Assembly (NCBI GenBank): GCA_022601135.1
Contig: JAHZJB010000126.1
Coordinates: 62,001 to 126,000, forward strand
Direction: 5' to 3'
Source: Actinomycetes bacterium
GTDB taxonomy: Bacteria > Actinomycetota > Actinomycetes > Mycobacteriales > Mycobacteriaceae
DNA: 64,000 nucleotides
Part shown: one piece after another, positions 28,999 through 36,832 of the stretch
Position numbering within the stretch: position 1 is the stretch's first letter
Layout: each line of letters opens with the position of its first letter
Translations under genes and position numbers: made by a program
The notes under the pieces: generated by a model
The model's database searches: none
What the model was told of the DNA's origin: nothing
What the model saw: only the letters and a program-made list of their open reading frames with translations

Positions 28999-30860
28999 TT
29001 GCGCTCCTGGTCATCCTCAACAACTTCAGCGTCGACGACGTCATCATCATCAGAGCCTGCGGTACCCGTGGGCTGCTCGCCTCCGGACGCCGCCTGCTCG
29101 GCCTGGGTGGCCTCATAGATCGCCTGGCCCAGGGCCTGGCTCTCTTCGCCCAACTTCTCCATCGCCGCCTTGATCGCGCCGATGTCGGTGCCCTCGAGTG
29201 CCGTTTTGGCGGCCGAGATCGCGGCGTCGACCTTGGTGAGGGTGTCCTCGGAAACCTTGGAACCCCCCTCGGCACCCCGTTGCTCGGTGACAAACTTCTC
29301 GGTCTGATAGACCAGCGACTCGGCTTGATTGCGCACATCGGCTTCTTCCCGACGTGTCCGGTCCTCCTCGGCGTGCGCCTCGGCGTCCTTGATCATCCGG
29401 TCGATCTCCTCCTGGGACAGGCCAGAGCCCTCCTGGATGCGGATCGTGTTTTCCTTGCCGGTGCCCTTGTCCTTGGCGGTGACGTGCACGATGCCGTTGG
29501 CGTCGATGTCGAAGGTCACCTCGATCTGGGGGACACCGCGAGGGGCCGGTGGGATGCCGGTCAGCTCGAAGGAGCCGAGCAGCTTGTTGTGCGAGGCGAT
29601 CTCGCGCTCACCCTGGAACACCTGAATCTGCACAGAAGGCTGGTTGTCATCGGCCGTGGTGAACGTCTCCGAGCGCTTTGTCGGAATCGTGGTGTTGCGC
29701 TCGATGAGCTTCGTCATCACCCCGCCCTTGGTCTCGATACCCAGGTTCAGCGGTGTGACGTCAAGCAGTAGAACGTCTTTCACCTCGCCCTTGAGCACGC
29801 CGGCCTGCAGGGCAGCGCCGACTGCGACGACCTCGTCCGGGTTGACGCCCTTGTTGGGCTCCTTGCCGCCGGTCATCTCCTTGACCAGTTCAGCCACCGC
29901 GGGCATACGGGTGGATCCGCCGACCAGCACGACATGGTCGATGTCGCCCACCGCGATTCCAGCATCTTTGATGACCTGCTGGAACGGGGTCCGGGTGCGG
30001 TCCAACAGATCTTGGGTTATCTTCTGGAACTCCGAACGGGTCAGTTGCTCGTCGAGGAACAGCGGGTTCTTGTCCGCGTCGACGGTGATGTAGGGCAGGT
30101 TGATCGAGGTGGATTGGCTCGAACTGAGTTCGATCTTCGCCTTTTCCGCAGCCTCCCGCAGCCGCTGCATTGCCATCTTGTCTTTGGTCAAGTCGATGCC
30201 CGAAGTCGCCTTGAACTTGTCAACGAGCCATTCGACGATCCGATCGTCCCAGTCGTCGCCGCCGAGGTGATTGTCGCCGGAGGTGGCGCGCACCTCGACG
30301 ACACCCTCGCCAATCTCCAGCAGGGACACGTCGAAGGTGCCGCCACCGAGATCGAACACGAGGATGGTCTGTTCCTTCTCGCCCTTGTCCAGGCCGTAGG
30401 CCAGCGCGGCCGCGGTCGGCTCGTTGACAATGCGCAGCACGTTCAGACCGGCGATCTGGCCGGCTTCCTTGGTGGCCTGGCGCTGGGCGTCGTTGAAGTA
30501 CGCGGGCACGGTGATGACGGCATCGGCGATGTCCTCACCGAGGTAGGACTCGGCGTCACGCTTGAGCTTCATCAGCACTCGTGCGCTGATCTCCTGGGGG
30601 GTGTAGTTCTTGCCGTCGATCTCCACCGACCAGTCGGTACCGATTTCGCGCTTCACCGAACGGATGGTCCGGTCGACGTTGGTCACCGCCTGGTTTTTGG
30701 CCGGCTGGCCTACCAGCACCTCGCCGTTGCGCGCAAAGGCGACGACCGACGGGGTGGTCCGGGAGCCCTCGGAGTTGGCGACGACGACGGGCTCGCCGCC
30801 CTCCAGCACTGCGACGACGGAGTTGGTGGTCCCGAGGTCGATTCCGACCGCACGAGCCAT
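28995..30860 (-). CDS. dnaK: Chaperone DnaK (Hsp70)
   Basis: Protein of 621 aa starting [17 protein letters not shown] at ATG 30860; a longer frame to 30956 runs through the promoter and is rejected. ATPase domain with phosphate-1 loop GIDLGTTNS, phosphate-2 loop [16 protein letters not shown] ([15 protein letters not shown]) and the adenosine motif [12 protein letters not shown]; then substrate domain ([18 protein letters not shown]) and helical lid, ending with the acidic Gly-poor tail. Main cytosolic Hsp70 and co-repressor of HspR. First gene of the operon, with a HAIR box about 113-133 bases upstream. Confidence 0.99.
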   Translation of the reverse strand: MARAVGIDLGTTNSVVAVLEGGEPVVVANSEGSRTTPSVVAFARNGEVLVGQPAKNQAVTNVDRTIRSVKREIGTDWSVEIDGKNYTPQEISARVLMKLKRDAESYLGEDIADAVITVPAYFNDAQRQATKEAGQIAGLNVLRIVNEPTAAALAYGLDKGEKEQTILVFDLGGGTFDVSLLEIGEGVVEVRATSGDNHLGGDDWDDRIVEWLVDKFKATSGIDLTKDKMAMQRLREAAEKAKIELSSSQSTSINLPYITVDADKNPLFLDEQLTRSEFQKITQDLLDRTRTPFQQVIKDAGIAVGDIDHVVLVGGSTRMPAVAELVKEMTGGKEPNKGVNPDEVVAVGAALQAGVLKGEVKDVLLLDVTPLNLGIETKGGVMTKLIERNTTIPTKRSETFTTADDNQPSVQIQVFQGEREIASHNKLLGSFELTGIPPAPRGVPQIEVTFDIDANGIVHVTAKDKGTGKENTIRIQEGSGLSQEEIDRMIKDAEAHAEEDRTRREEADVRNQAESLVYQTEKFVTEQRGAEGGSKVSEDTLTKVDAAISAAKTALEGTDIGAIKAAMEKLGEESQALGQAIYEATQAEQAASGGEQPTGTAGSDDDDVVDAEVVEDDQERK

Positions 30861-30906
30861 AGTTACTGCCTCCTGAATAGACGAATCATTGGTCACGAGT
30901 GCGATG

Positions 30907-30925
30907 CACTCAATGGGTCTGAGTG
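30907..30925. promoter_or_regulatory. Perfect 6-7-6 palindrome between dnaK and its HAIR box
   Basis: CACTCA (30907-30912), 7 bases, TGAGTG (30920-30925). The half-sites are the HAIR half-sites in outward orientation with the same 7-base spacer, so it could be a second HspR contact or chance. It lies 47-65 bases upstream of the dnaK start. Confidence 0.5.
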
Positions 30926-30972
30926 AACCGCGCTCAAGACTGCCCGGGTCGACCAAGAAATGTCAACCCTAA

Positions 30973-30993
30973 GTTGAGCTTGCTTCACTCAAG
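30973..30993. promoter_or_regulatory. HAIR element (HspR operator) of the dnaK operon
   Basis: GTTGAGC (30973-30979), 7 bases, ACTCAAG (30987-30993). On the dnaK strand it reads CTTGAGT-N7-GCTCAAC, with the first half perfect. Lies 113-133 bases upstream of dnaK; the rest of the 237-base gap to the next gene shows only the 30907 palindrome. Confidence 0.9.
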
Positions 30994-31097
30994 TTATCGT
31001 CGTGGTCAACCGGCGGCGCCACGGATTTGTTCCCCGCGACAGCATCGGATGCAGGAATGCCGCCGGAGTGCGCGTCCCGTCGGGGCGAACGCGTTGG

Positions 31098-31601
31098 TCA
31101 CGTGGTCCCGGCCTCGCTCGACTCCACCAGCCGAGCGAACTTTCCCAGCATTCGGCGCACCATGAAGCCCATGATCGGATCAGTCAGGGCCGATAAGAGA
31201 CGGGACTGTCTCGCGGTCTTCATCGCCATCGTCCAGTCGACCCGACACCTCCCGCCGCCCAGATCGGTGACGTGGTAGTCCTCGGCGAACGCCTCGATCC
31301 CCTTCTTCGACGCCTCGTTGAACCGGAACGCCATCCGGACGCCGTGCTCGTAGGCGATGAACTCCTCGTAGCCGGTGATGCCGCCGCGCATGTACACCGT
31401 GCGCGTCGACCCGACCTCGATCGGAAAACCCGAGGTCCATTCCACTGCCGTGATCGGCATCGCCCACTGCACCCAGGCGTCGGCGTCGAGGAAGACCTCG
31501 AACACCCGATCGGGCGTCGCGGCGATCTCGACGCTCGCCTCGTATCGCGTCGGTGCTTCGTCGAAGAACTCGAGGCCGACGTCCTCACACGCGAACCTCA
31601 T
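31098..31601 (-). CDS. SRPBCC (START-like) family protein
   Basis: Protein of 167 aa from ATG 31601. Helix-grip fold hallmarks: YEASVEIAATPDRVFEVFLDADAWVQW near the N-terminus, TVYMRGGITGYEEFIAYEHG, and a long C-terminal amphipathic helix (DPIMGFMVRRMLGKFARLVE). Proteins of this type bind hydrophobic ligands or act as polyketide cyclase/dehydrase-like enzymes. No ligand can be assigned. It lies alone between the dnaK promoter and the ABC operon; the 200 bases downstream of its start hold no feature I can support. Confidence 0.85.
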   Translation of the reverse strand: MRFACEDVGLEFFDEAPTRYEASVEIAATPDRVFEVFLDADAWVQWAMPITAVEWTSGFPIEVGSTRTVYMRGGITGYEEFIAYEHGVRMAFRFNEASKKGIEAFAEDYHVTDLGGGRCRVDWTMAMKTARQSRLLSALTDPIMGFMVRRMLGKFARLVESSEAGTT

Positions 31602-31800
31602 GGCGCCTGGTCGCTCCGGCCGATCAATCCCATCGACATGGTCCTGAGCAGCGAGGAACTCTGAGTTCGTCGACTCGGTGGTCCACCTCGGCGTGACGCC
31701 GCCAGCGGCTATCGGACATATTCCGCATTGTGTGTTATTGCTCGGCCCGATTCAACTGCCCGGCTTCCTTCCCGCCGACCACCGGGTGCGTAGACGCCGG

Positions 31801-32664
31801 TCAGCCCCGCAGGTCACGCCTGCGGAATACCGCCGCGGCGATCAGCGCCGGGATGGTCGCGAAAGCGCACAGGACGAGCAAGTGACCGAGGTCAGCACCG
31901 TTGAGCAATGGGTCGCCCGCGCTGAAGTAGTACCAGGGGCTGATCTTGGCCCCCGCTGCCAGGGCATCTGACAACGGCAGGAAGATGTTCATCGCGAACG
32001 CGAGGGCAGCCAGCGCGCCCGTGCTCGCGGTGGCGAGACGCCGCCTGCCGGTGCCGGCTCCGATCAAAAGTGCCAGCATGCCGAAGGCGACCCCGAGAAG
32101 TACGGTTTGCACTGTGGCGCCGAGGATTCCGGTGGCAGTCAGACCCAGATTTCCGATCAGGTCGCCCACGATGAGGCCGACAGCCAGAAATGCGCCCACG
32201 ATCACAACGTGGATGGCCACGGCCACAGCCTTGACGGACAGGAAGGCGAGCCGACCGACCGGTGCGGACAGCACTACACCGAGGGTCTTGGCTTCCTCTT
32301 CGCCGGCCGTGGCTCGCGAGGCGGAGATTACCGCGACGGCGATGGCGGCGGCGGGCGCGACAATCGACATGAGTTCGGTGTTGACCCAACCGATCGCGGT
32401 CGTGAGATCCGCACCGGGCATAGCCTGCACGATTCCGTCGAGCAGCCCAGAAGATAGGTCGGCGAAAGTATCCCGCATTGACGGCCACAGGGCGCCGACC
32501 ATCGCGCCCATCCCGATCATCAGGGCACCGACGATCACCGCCAGCCACAACCGGTCAGCGATCGCTTTGGCCAGCAGCGTCCAGATCATCACACCGCGAT
32601 CTCGCCGGTGGGAGGTAGCACGGTGCCGCGGTGCATTGGCTCTGGAGTAGAGGAGCGCGGTCAC
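31801..32664 (-). CDS. ABC-2 type exporter permease (second of two)
   Basis: Protein of 287 aa from GTG 32664, chosen because AGGGA stands 7 bases upstream; an internal ATG 32589 (MIWTLLAKAIADRLWLAVIVG) would also give a full permease of 262 aa. Six membrane helices. The last helix region YYFSAGDPLLNGADLGHLLVL with end RRRDLRG is clearly related to YYYAGSEPLLNGLSVGHLIVL / EHRDLKG of the upstream permease, so the two arose by duplication. Together with the ATPase it forms a predicted drug or lipid exporter. Confidence 0.85.
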   Translation of the reverse strand: MTALLYSRANAPRHRATSHRRDRGVMIWTLLAKAIADRLWLAVIVGALMIGMGAMVGALWPSMRDTFADLSSGLLDGIVQAMPGADLTTAIGWVNTELMSIVAPAAAIAVAVISASRATAGEEEAKTLGVVLSAPVGRLAFLSVKAVAVAIHVVIVGAFLAVGLIVGDLIGNLGLTATGILGATVQTVLLGVAFGMLALLIGAGTGRRRLATASTGALAALAFAMNIFLPLSDALAAGAKISPWYYFSAGDPLLNGADLGHLLVLCAFATIPALIAAAVFRRRDLRG

Positions 32665-32668
32665 CGGC

Positions 32669-33448
32669 TCATCCCTTCAGGTCACGGTGTTCGAAGGCAT
32701 AGAAGGCCACCGCGAGCGCGCCGAATGTTATTGCTGCCAGGACGATCAGGTGCCCGACGCTCAGACCGTTGAGCAGCGGTTCGGAGCCGGCGTAGTAGTA
32801 CCAGGGGCTCAGCGGCGCCCAGCCACCGAAACCGGCCAGCGGCAGCATCGCATTGGTGAGGTAGCTGACTGCGGCGATCAAGCCGGCAACCCCGGCTCCG
32901 ACATTCGGCCGCCCCGTCGCGGCGCCGACAGCGAGAGCCAGCGCACCGAAGGCCATAGCAACCAGCAGCAGATGCACGCACGTCGCGATGATGGCGGAAA
33001 TTGCAGGGCCGGTGCCGAACAGGGCCGAAGAAGCCACTGCCGCCAAGGCAAACAGTGCAGTGGCCGCGGTCAGGGCTACCGCCAAACCAACCACCTTGGC
33101 TGCCAGAATGCCGCTGCGTGAAACCGGCTGGGCAGCCAACAGATCCATGGTGCCCGCTTCCTCTTCGCCGGCGACAGCACCCGCGCCGGTCAGGACGGCG
33201 TAAGTCACCAGAGCGAGCGGGGCGATCAGGTTGAAGACCTCGCCGACGACGTACCCCCCTGGCACCTCCCCACCCATGAATGAGGTCAGTGCGTCCGGGA
33301 ATCCTTCGGTGATGTCGGTGATGGCTGTCCCGAGGCTGGCGCTGATGGCCAGCGCGGCGAAGGTGAACGCTGCCAGGATGCCGCCGAGGCTTGCGACGGG
33401 CCAACGGCGTTCGGTCAGATCCTTGGTCAACACCGCGGCACTAGGCAT
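32669..33448 (-). CDS. ABC-2 type exporter permease (first of two)
   Basis: Protein of 259 aa from ATG 33448 (MPSAAVLTKDLTERRWPVASL), overlapping the ATPase stop by 8 bases; an in-frame ATG at 33523 lies well inside the ATPase gene and is rejected. Six membrane helices; GAVAGEEEAGTMDLLAAQPVSR in the first cytosolic loop is the usual coupling-helix region of two-component exporters. Paralogue of the following permease. Confidence 0.87.
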   Translation of the reverse strand: MPSAAVLTKDLTERRWPVASLGGILAAFTFAALAISASLGTAITDITEGFPDALTSFMGGEVPGGYVVGEVFNLIAPLALVTYAVLTGAGAVAGEEEAGTMDLLAAQPVSRSGILAAKVVGLAVALTAATALFALAAVASSALFGTGPAISAIIATCVHLLLVAMAFGALALAVGAATGRPNVGAGVAGLIAAVSYLTNAMLPLAGFGGWAPLSPWYYYAGSEPLLNGLSVGHLIVLAAITFGALAVAFYAFEHRDLKG

Positions 33449-34424
33449 CCGATGCCTGCCTTCGGTCGGCGGTGCTGTCCCTGCGGTAATAGGTGAGGAA
33501 GACCTCCTCGAGGTCGGCTTCACGACTGTTGAGGTTGACGACCTCGTGGGCCATCGCAGCCCTGAGAATGTCGTTCACTGAACCGTCGAAAGAGACTCTG
33601 GCCTGCCGGTTGTCCACGGTCGCGTGATGCACTCCCGCCACCCCGCTGAAAAGGTTGTCCGGAACCGGCCCGGCGAACTCGAAATCGAGCCGGCGGATTG
33701 CCTTGCGCTTGAGCTCATCAATCCGTTCGACGACGATGAGCTCACCGTCACGGATGATGCCTACCCGGTCAGCGACCCGCTCAACTTCTGAGAGGGTGTG
33801 CGAGGACAGGAAGACCGTGCGCCCCTCTGCACGCACCTCGCCGACCAGGCGATGAAACTCCTTCTGCACCAACGGATCCAGACCCGCTGTCGGTTCGTCC
33901 AGGACCAGGAGCGCTGGGCGGTGCATGAATGCCAGAATGAGACCGACCTTCTGGCGGTTTCCGGTGGAGTACTCCCCTACCTTGCGGGTCAAGTCCGCGC
34001 CCAGCCGTTCCGCAAGCTCGGCGGCATAGCGCTGATCGACGCCCCCGCGCAACTGAGCGAAGTACCGGAGGGTCTGAACCCCAGTCATTTTGGGATACAA
34101 CGCCAAATCACCGGGCACGTAGCCGATGCAGCGACGGACCCGCAACGAATCGGCGTGCGAATTCATCCCCAGGACCTCCGCGCGGCCGGCGCTGGGGCGG
34201 ATCTGGTCCAGCAACAGACGGATGGTGGTGGATTTCCCGGCGCCGTTGGGGCCCAAGAATCCGAAGACCTCTCCGCGCAACACCTCCAAATCCAGGTCCC
34301 GAACCGCCATAACGTCACCGAAGCTCTTGGTGAGTCCCTCGGTCCAGATCGCCGACGTTCTCGTGGGTCGCTCGGTCTCCCCGGCATCGTCCGGCGTATC
34401 CGCTACCCCACCTTTGACACTCAC
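33441..34424 (-). CDS. ABC exporter ATP-binding protein, under an MmpR5-type promoter
   Basis: Protein of 327 aa if started at GTG 34424. That codon is 7 bases after a TACAGT -10 box, so a leaderless start is expected; the frame is open further to 34517 but would cross the operator. Walker A GPNGAGKST, signature-like STGNRQKVGL, Walker B LLVLDEPTAGLD, then SSHTLSEVERVADRVG. The C-terminal domain resembles DrrA-type exporters. Its first residues (VSVKGGVAD) resemble the MmpR5 start (MSVDAG here, MSVNDGV in M. tuberculosis as remembered), as if promoter plus first codons had been copied. Drives the two permeases downstream. Confidence 0.88.
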   Translation of the reverse strand: MSVKGGVADTPDDAGETERPTRTSAIWTEGLTKSFGDVMAVRDLDLEVLRGEVFGFLGPNGAGKSTTIRLLLDQIRPSAGRAEVLGMNSHADSLRVRRCIGYVPGDLALYPKMTGVQTLRYFAQLRGGVDQRYAAELAERLGADLTRKVGEYSTGNRQKVGLILAFMHRPALLVLDEPTAGLDPLVQKEFHRLVGEVRAEGRTVFLSSHTLSEVERVADRVGIIRDGELIVVERIDELKRKAIRRLDFEFAGPVPDNLFSGVAGVHHATVDNRQARVSFDGSVNDILRAAMAHEVVNLNSREADLEEVFLTYYRRDSTADRRQASDA

Positions 34425-34432
34425 AAGTTTCA

Positions 34433-34451
34433 CTGTACTCTGAAAGTACTT
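34433..34451 (-). promoter_or_regulatory. MmpR5-like operator overlapping the promoter of the ABC exporter operon
   Basis: On the minus strand GTACT-TTCAG-AGTAC is a 5-5-5 palindrome, followed by CAGTGAAACTTGTGAG, which is identical to the sequence at the mmpR5 promoter (40746-40761). TACAGT inside the site is the -10 box. The divergent P450 gene starts 68 bases away, so the same protein could affect both. Confidence 0.8.
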
Positions 34452-34518
34452 GCCAAACGGGATTATTCTGCGTCTCGTTCCGCGGCGGCAGACGAAGCAA
34501 CCGGCAGGGAGCAACACG

Positions 34519-35742
34519 ATGACGGCTCACACCGCGGACACCGCGGCCGATGACCCCGTGGACCTGGACAGCCCCGAATTTCTGGCCGATCCTTTCCCCT
34601 TCTATGACCGCTTGCGCCGGGAATCACCCGTCTACCGCACCCGAATGTGCTACCTGGGCGACACCGACATCTACCTGCTGTCTCGGTATGCCGACTGCGC
34701 CGAGTTGACCACCGACCGCCGATTCCGCCGGGCCGTGGAAGGCGTTGCGCCACTGCAGATCCCCGAGTCGCTGAAGTTCATGGCTACGGACAGCATGATT
34801 CTGATGGACGATCCCGAACATCAGCGACTCCGGAGCTTGGTCAGCCGCGCGTTCACCCCGGCTGCGGTTTCGCGACTGGCTGATCGGGTGGACGCGGTAA
34901 CCGGTGAACTGCTCGGCGGATTCGGCAGCGGACAATGCATCGACCTGATCCCCGCGTACGCTCTGCCGATTCCGGTAACCGTGATCAGCGAGATGGTCGG
35001 GGTGCCCACAGCCGAGCGCGGACAGTTCCACGACGCAATGGAACTCGTGATCGAGGGCATAGGCAAGTACGGCATCGAGAAGGCCGCCGAGAAGATGGAA
35101 AGCGTCATCGACTACGTGCGCGAACTCATTCACCGCCGCCGCAGCGATCCGGCCGACGACATCATGACCGGATTGATCCATGCATCCGAAGATGGGGACA
35201 CACTGACCGAAGACGAGGTAGTGGCGATGGTCTTCCTGCTGGTCACCGCCGGCTACGAGACCACCTACAACCTCATCGCCAACGGGGTACACGCTCTGCT
35301 GGCCCATCCCGGCCAGCTCGAACGCCTCAAGGCCAACCCGGACCTGATCGAAACTGCAGTCGAGGAAATCTTGCGCTACACAGGCACCATCGGCGGCACC
35401 AAACCCAACTACGCCAGCGAGGACGTCGAACTGCACGGTATTCGGATTCCTCGGGGTGCGATGGTCATCCCGCTTCTGGCCTCGGCCAATCGCGATCCGA
35501 AAGCCTTCGACAACCCCGAAATGTTCGATATCGGTCGAGATCCCAACTACCACCTGGCGTTTAGCAAAGGTCCGCACTTTTGTCTGGGCGCCAACCTGGC
35601 CCGGGTGGAAACCCGTATTGCGATCAAGAACCTGATCACCCGGTTTCCGGGACTGCAGCTAGCTGTGGAACCCGGTGAACTGAACATGGTGCCGGTGCCT
35701 TTCTGGAGACGCCTGACCGCGCTGCCGGTCATCCTCAATTGA
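34519..35742 (+). CDS. Cytochrome P450
   Basis: Protein of 407 aa starting MTAHTADTAADDPVDLDSP at ATG 34519, with GGGAG upstream; an in-frame frame from 34450 lacks a ribosome site. I-helix AGYETT, ExxR in EEILRYTG (E...R), and heme signature FSKGPHFCLGANLA with Cys355. Class I soluble bacterial P450 needing a separate ferredoxin and reductase, neither of which is adjacent. Substrate unknown. It diverges from the ABC exporter across an MmpR5-type operator, which suggests a shared drug- or lipid-responsive control. Confidence 0.92.
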   Translation: MTAHTADTAADDPVDLDSPEFLADPFPFYDRLRRESPVYRTRMCYLGDTDIYLLSRYADCAELTTDRRFRRAVEGVAPLQIPESLKFMATDSMILMDDPEHQRLRSLVSRAFTPAAVSRLADRVDAVTGELLGGFGSGQCIDLIPAYALPIPVTVISEMVGVPTAERGQFHDAMELVIEGIGKYGIEKAAEKMESVIDYVRELIHRRRSDPADDIMTGLIHASEDGDTLTEDEVVAMVFLLVTAGYETTYNLIANGVHALLAHPGQLERLKANPDLIETAVEEILRYTGTIGGTKPNYASEDVELHGIRIPRGAMVIPLLASANRDPKAFDNPEMFDIGRDPNYHLAFSKGPHFCLGANLARVETRIAIKNLITRFPGLQLAVEPGELNMVPVPFWRRLTALPVILN

Positions 35743-35884
35743 CGAATGTCCGGGGCCCGAAACCGTTGGCGTGGTTTGCCACAATGTCTGGCCGCAATAT
35801 TGAGTATTGGCGTGACCTGAGGCCTGCCGGCCCGAGGCGTTGTAGTTTCGATGAGGGGACTTACCCCGTTACGTGAGGAGCACC

Positions 35885-36832
35885 ATGAGCTGGTCAACCA
35901 AGGACATCCCCGATCTGAGCGGTAAGGTGGCGGTGATCACGGGGGCTAACGGCGGGCTCGGCCTGGCCTCGGCCAAGGCGCTCGCCGGCAAGGGCGCACA
36001 TGTGGTGATGGCGGTCCGCAACCAGGCCAAGGCCGCCGATGCACGCACCGAGATCCTCACTGCTCACCCGAACGCATCGCTGGAGATCGTGGAGCTCGAT
36101 CTGGGAACGCTGTCTTCCGTTGCCGCGGCGGCGAAAAGGATCGCCGCCAAGCACAGCCGTATCGACATACTGATGTGCAACGCCGGTGTGATGGCCATGC
36201 CGCAGGGCAGCACCGAAGACGGGTTCGACACCCAAATGGGTATCAACGTGCTCGGCCACTGGGCGCTGGTCTCCCACTTACTTCCCATCGTCGTCGCCAC
36301 GCCCGGTGCGCGGGTGGTGACATTGTCGAGCACCGCCCAGCACATGGGCCGCGCGATCGACCCCGCGGACCCGCACATGCGCAAGAACTTCGACGCGTGG
36401 CGGATGTACGGCCAAACCAAACTGGCGATGCGGCATCTGGCGGTCGGCCTGCAGGAGCAGTTCGACCGGGCCGGGATCTCGGCCAAGGCGCTCTCGGCGC
36501 AGCCCGGGATGACGAACTCCGATCTGCAGACCACCACCCACTCCGAGGGCGGCGCCGGAATCCTCGGCCCGTTCTTCGAACGTTGGACCAAAACCGCGGG
36601 CATGTCCACCGACTACGGTGCACTGAGCCAGCTCCGCGCGGCTGTGGACCCCGCAGCCCCCGGCGGCGGGTTCTACGGCCCGCTGTTCGTCACCAACGGC
36701 CCACCGGTACTCAAACCCCTCATCCGGCCCGGCAGCGACACCGCCATCAAAAACCTCTGGCAGGCCGCCGAACACGAAACCGGCTTACAGGTCGACGTCA
36801 CGGCCGCTGTGGATAAATCAGCCAGCCCGTAA
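35885..36832 (+). CDS. Short-chain dehydrogenase/reductase, retinol-dehydrogenase/WWOX-like
   Basis: Protein of 315 aa from ATG 35885, preceded by GAGGAG; an in-frame ATG 12 bases earlier has no ribosome site. [20 protein letters not shown] (cofactor loop), LMCNAGVM (NNAG-like, with CNAG), and catalytic YGQTK. Larger than classical SDRs, like the extended retinol dehydrogenase-type enzymes common in mycobacteria. The gene overlaps the end of mmpL5 on the other strand by 15 bases. Confidence 0.88.
   Translation: MSWSTKDIPDLSGKVAVITGANGGLGLASAKALAGKGAHVVMAVRNQAKAADARTEILTAHPNASLEIVELDLGTLSSVAAAAKRIAAKHSRIDILMCNAGVMAMPQGSTEDGFDTQMGINVLGHWALVSHLLPIVVATPGARVVTLSSTAQHMGRAIDPADPHMRKNFDAWRMYGQTKLAMRHLAVGLQEQFDRAGISAKALSAQPGMTNSDLQTTTHSEGGAGILGPFFERWTKTAGMSTDYGALSQLRAAVDPAAPGGGFYGPLFVTNGPPVLKPLIRPGSDTAIKNLWQAAEHETGLQVDVTAAVDKSASP

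Noticed and set aside
30861..30956. Upstream extension of dnaK
   Set aside because: The added residues lack similarity to DnaK and the stretch contains the promoter palindrome; [10 protein letters not shown] is the family start.
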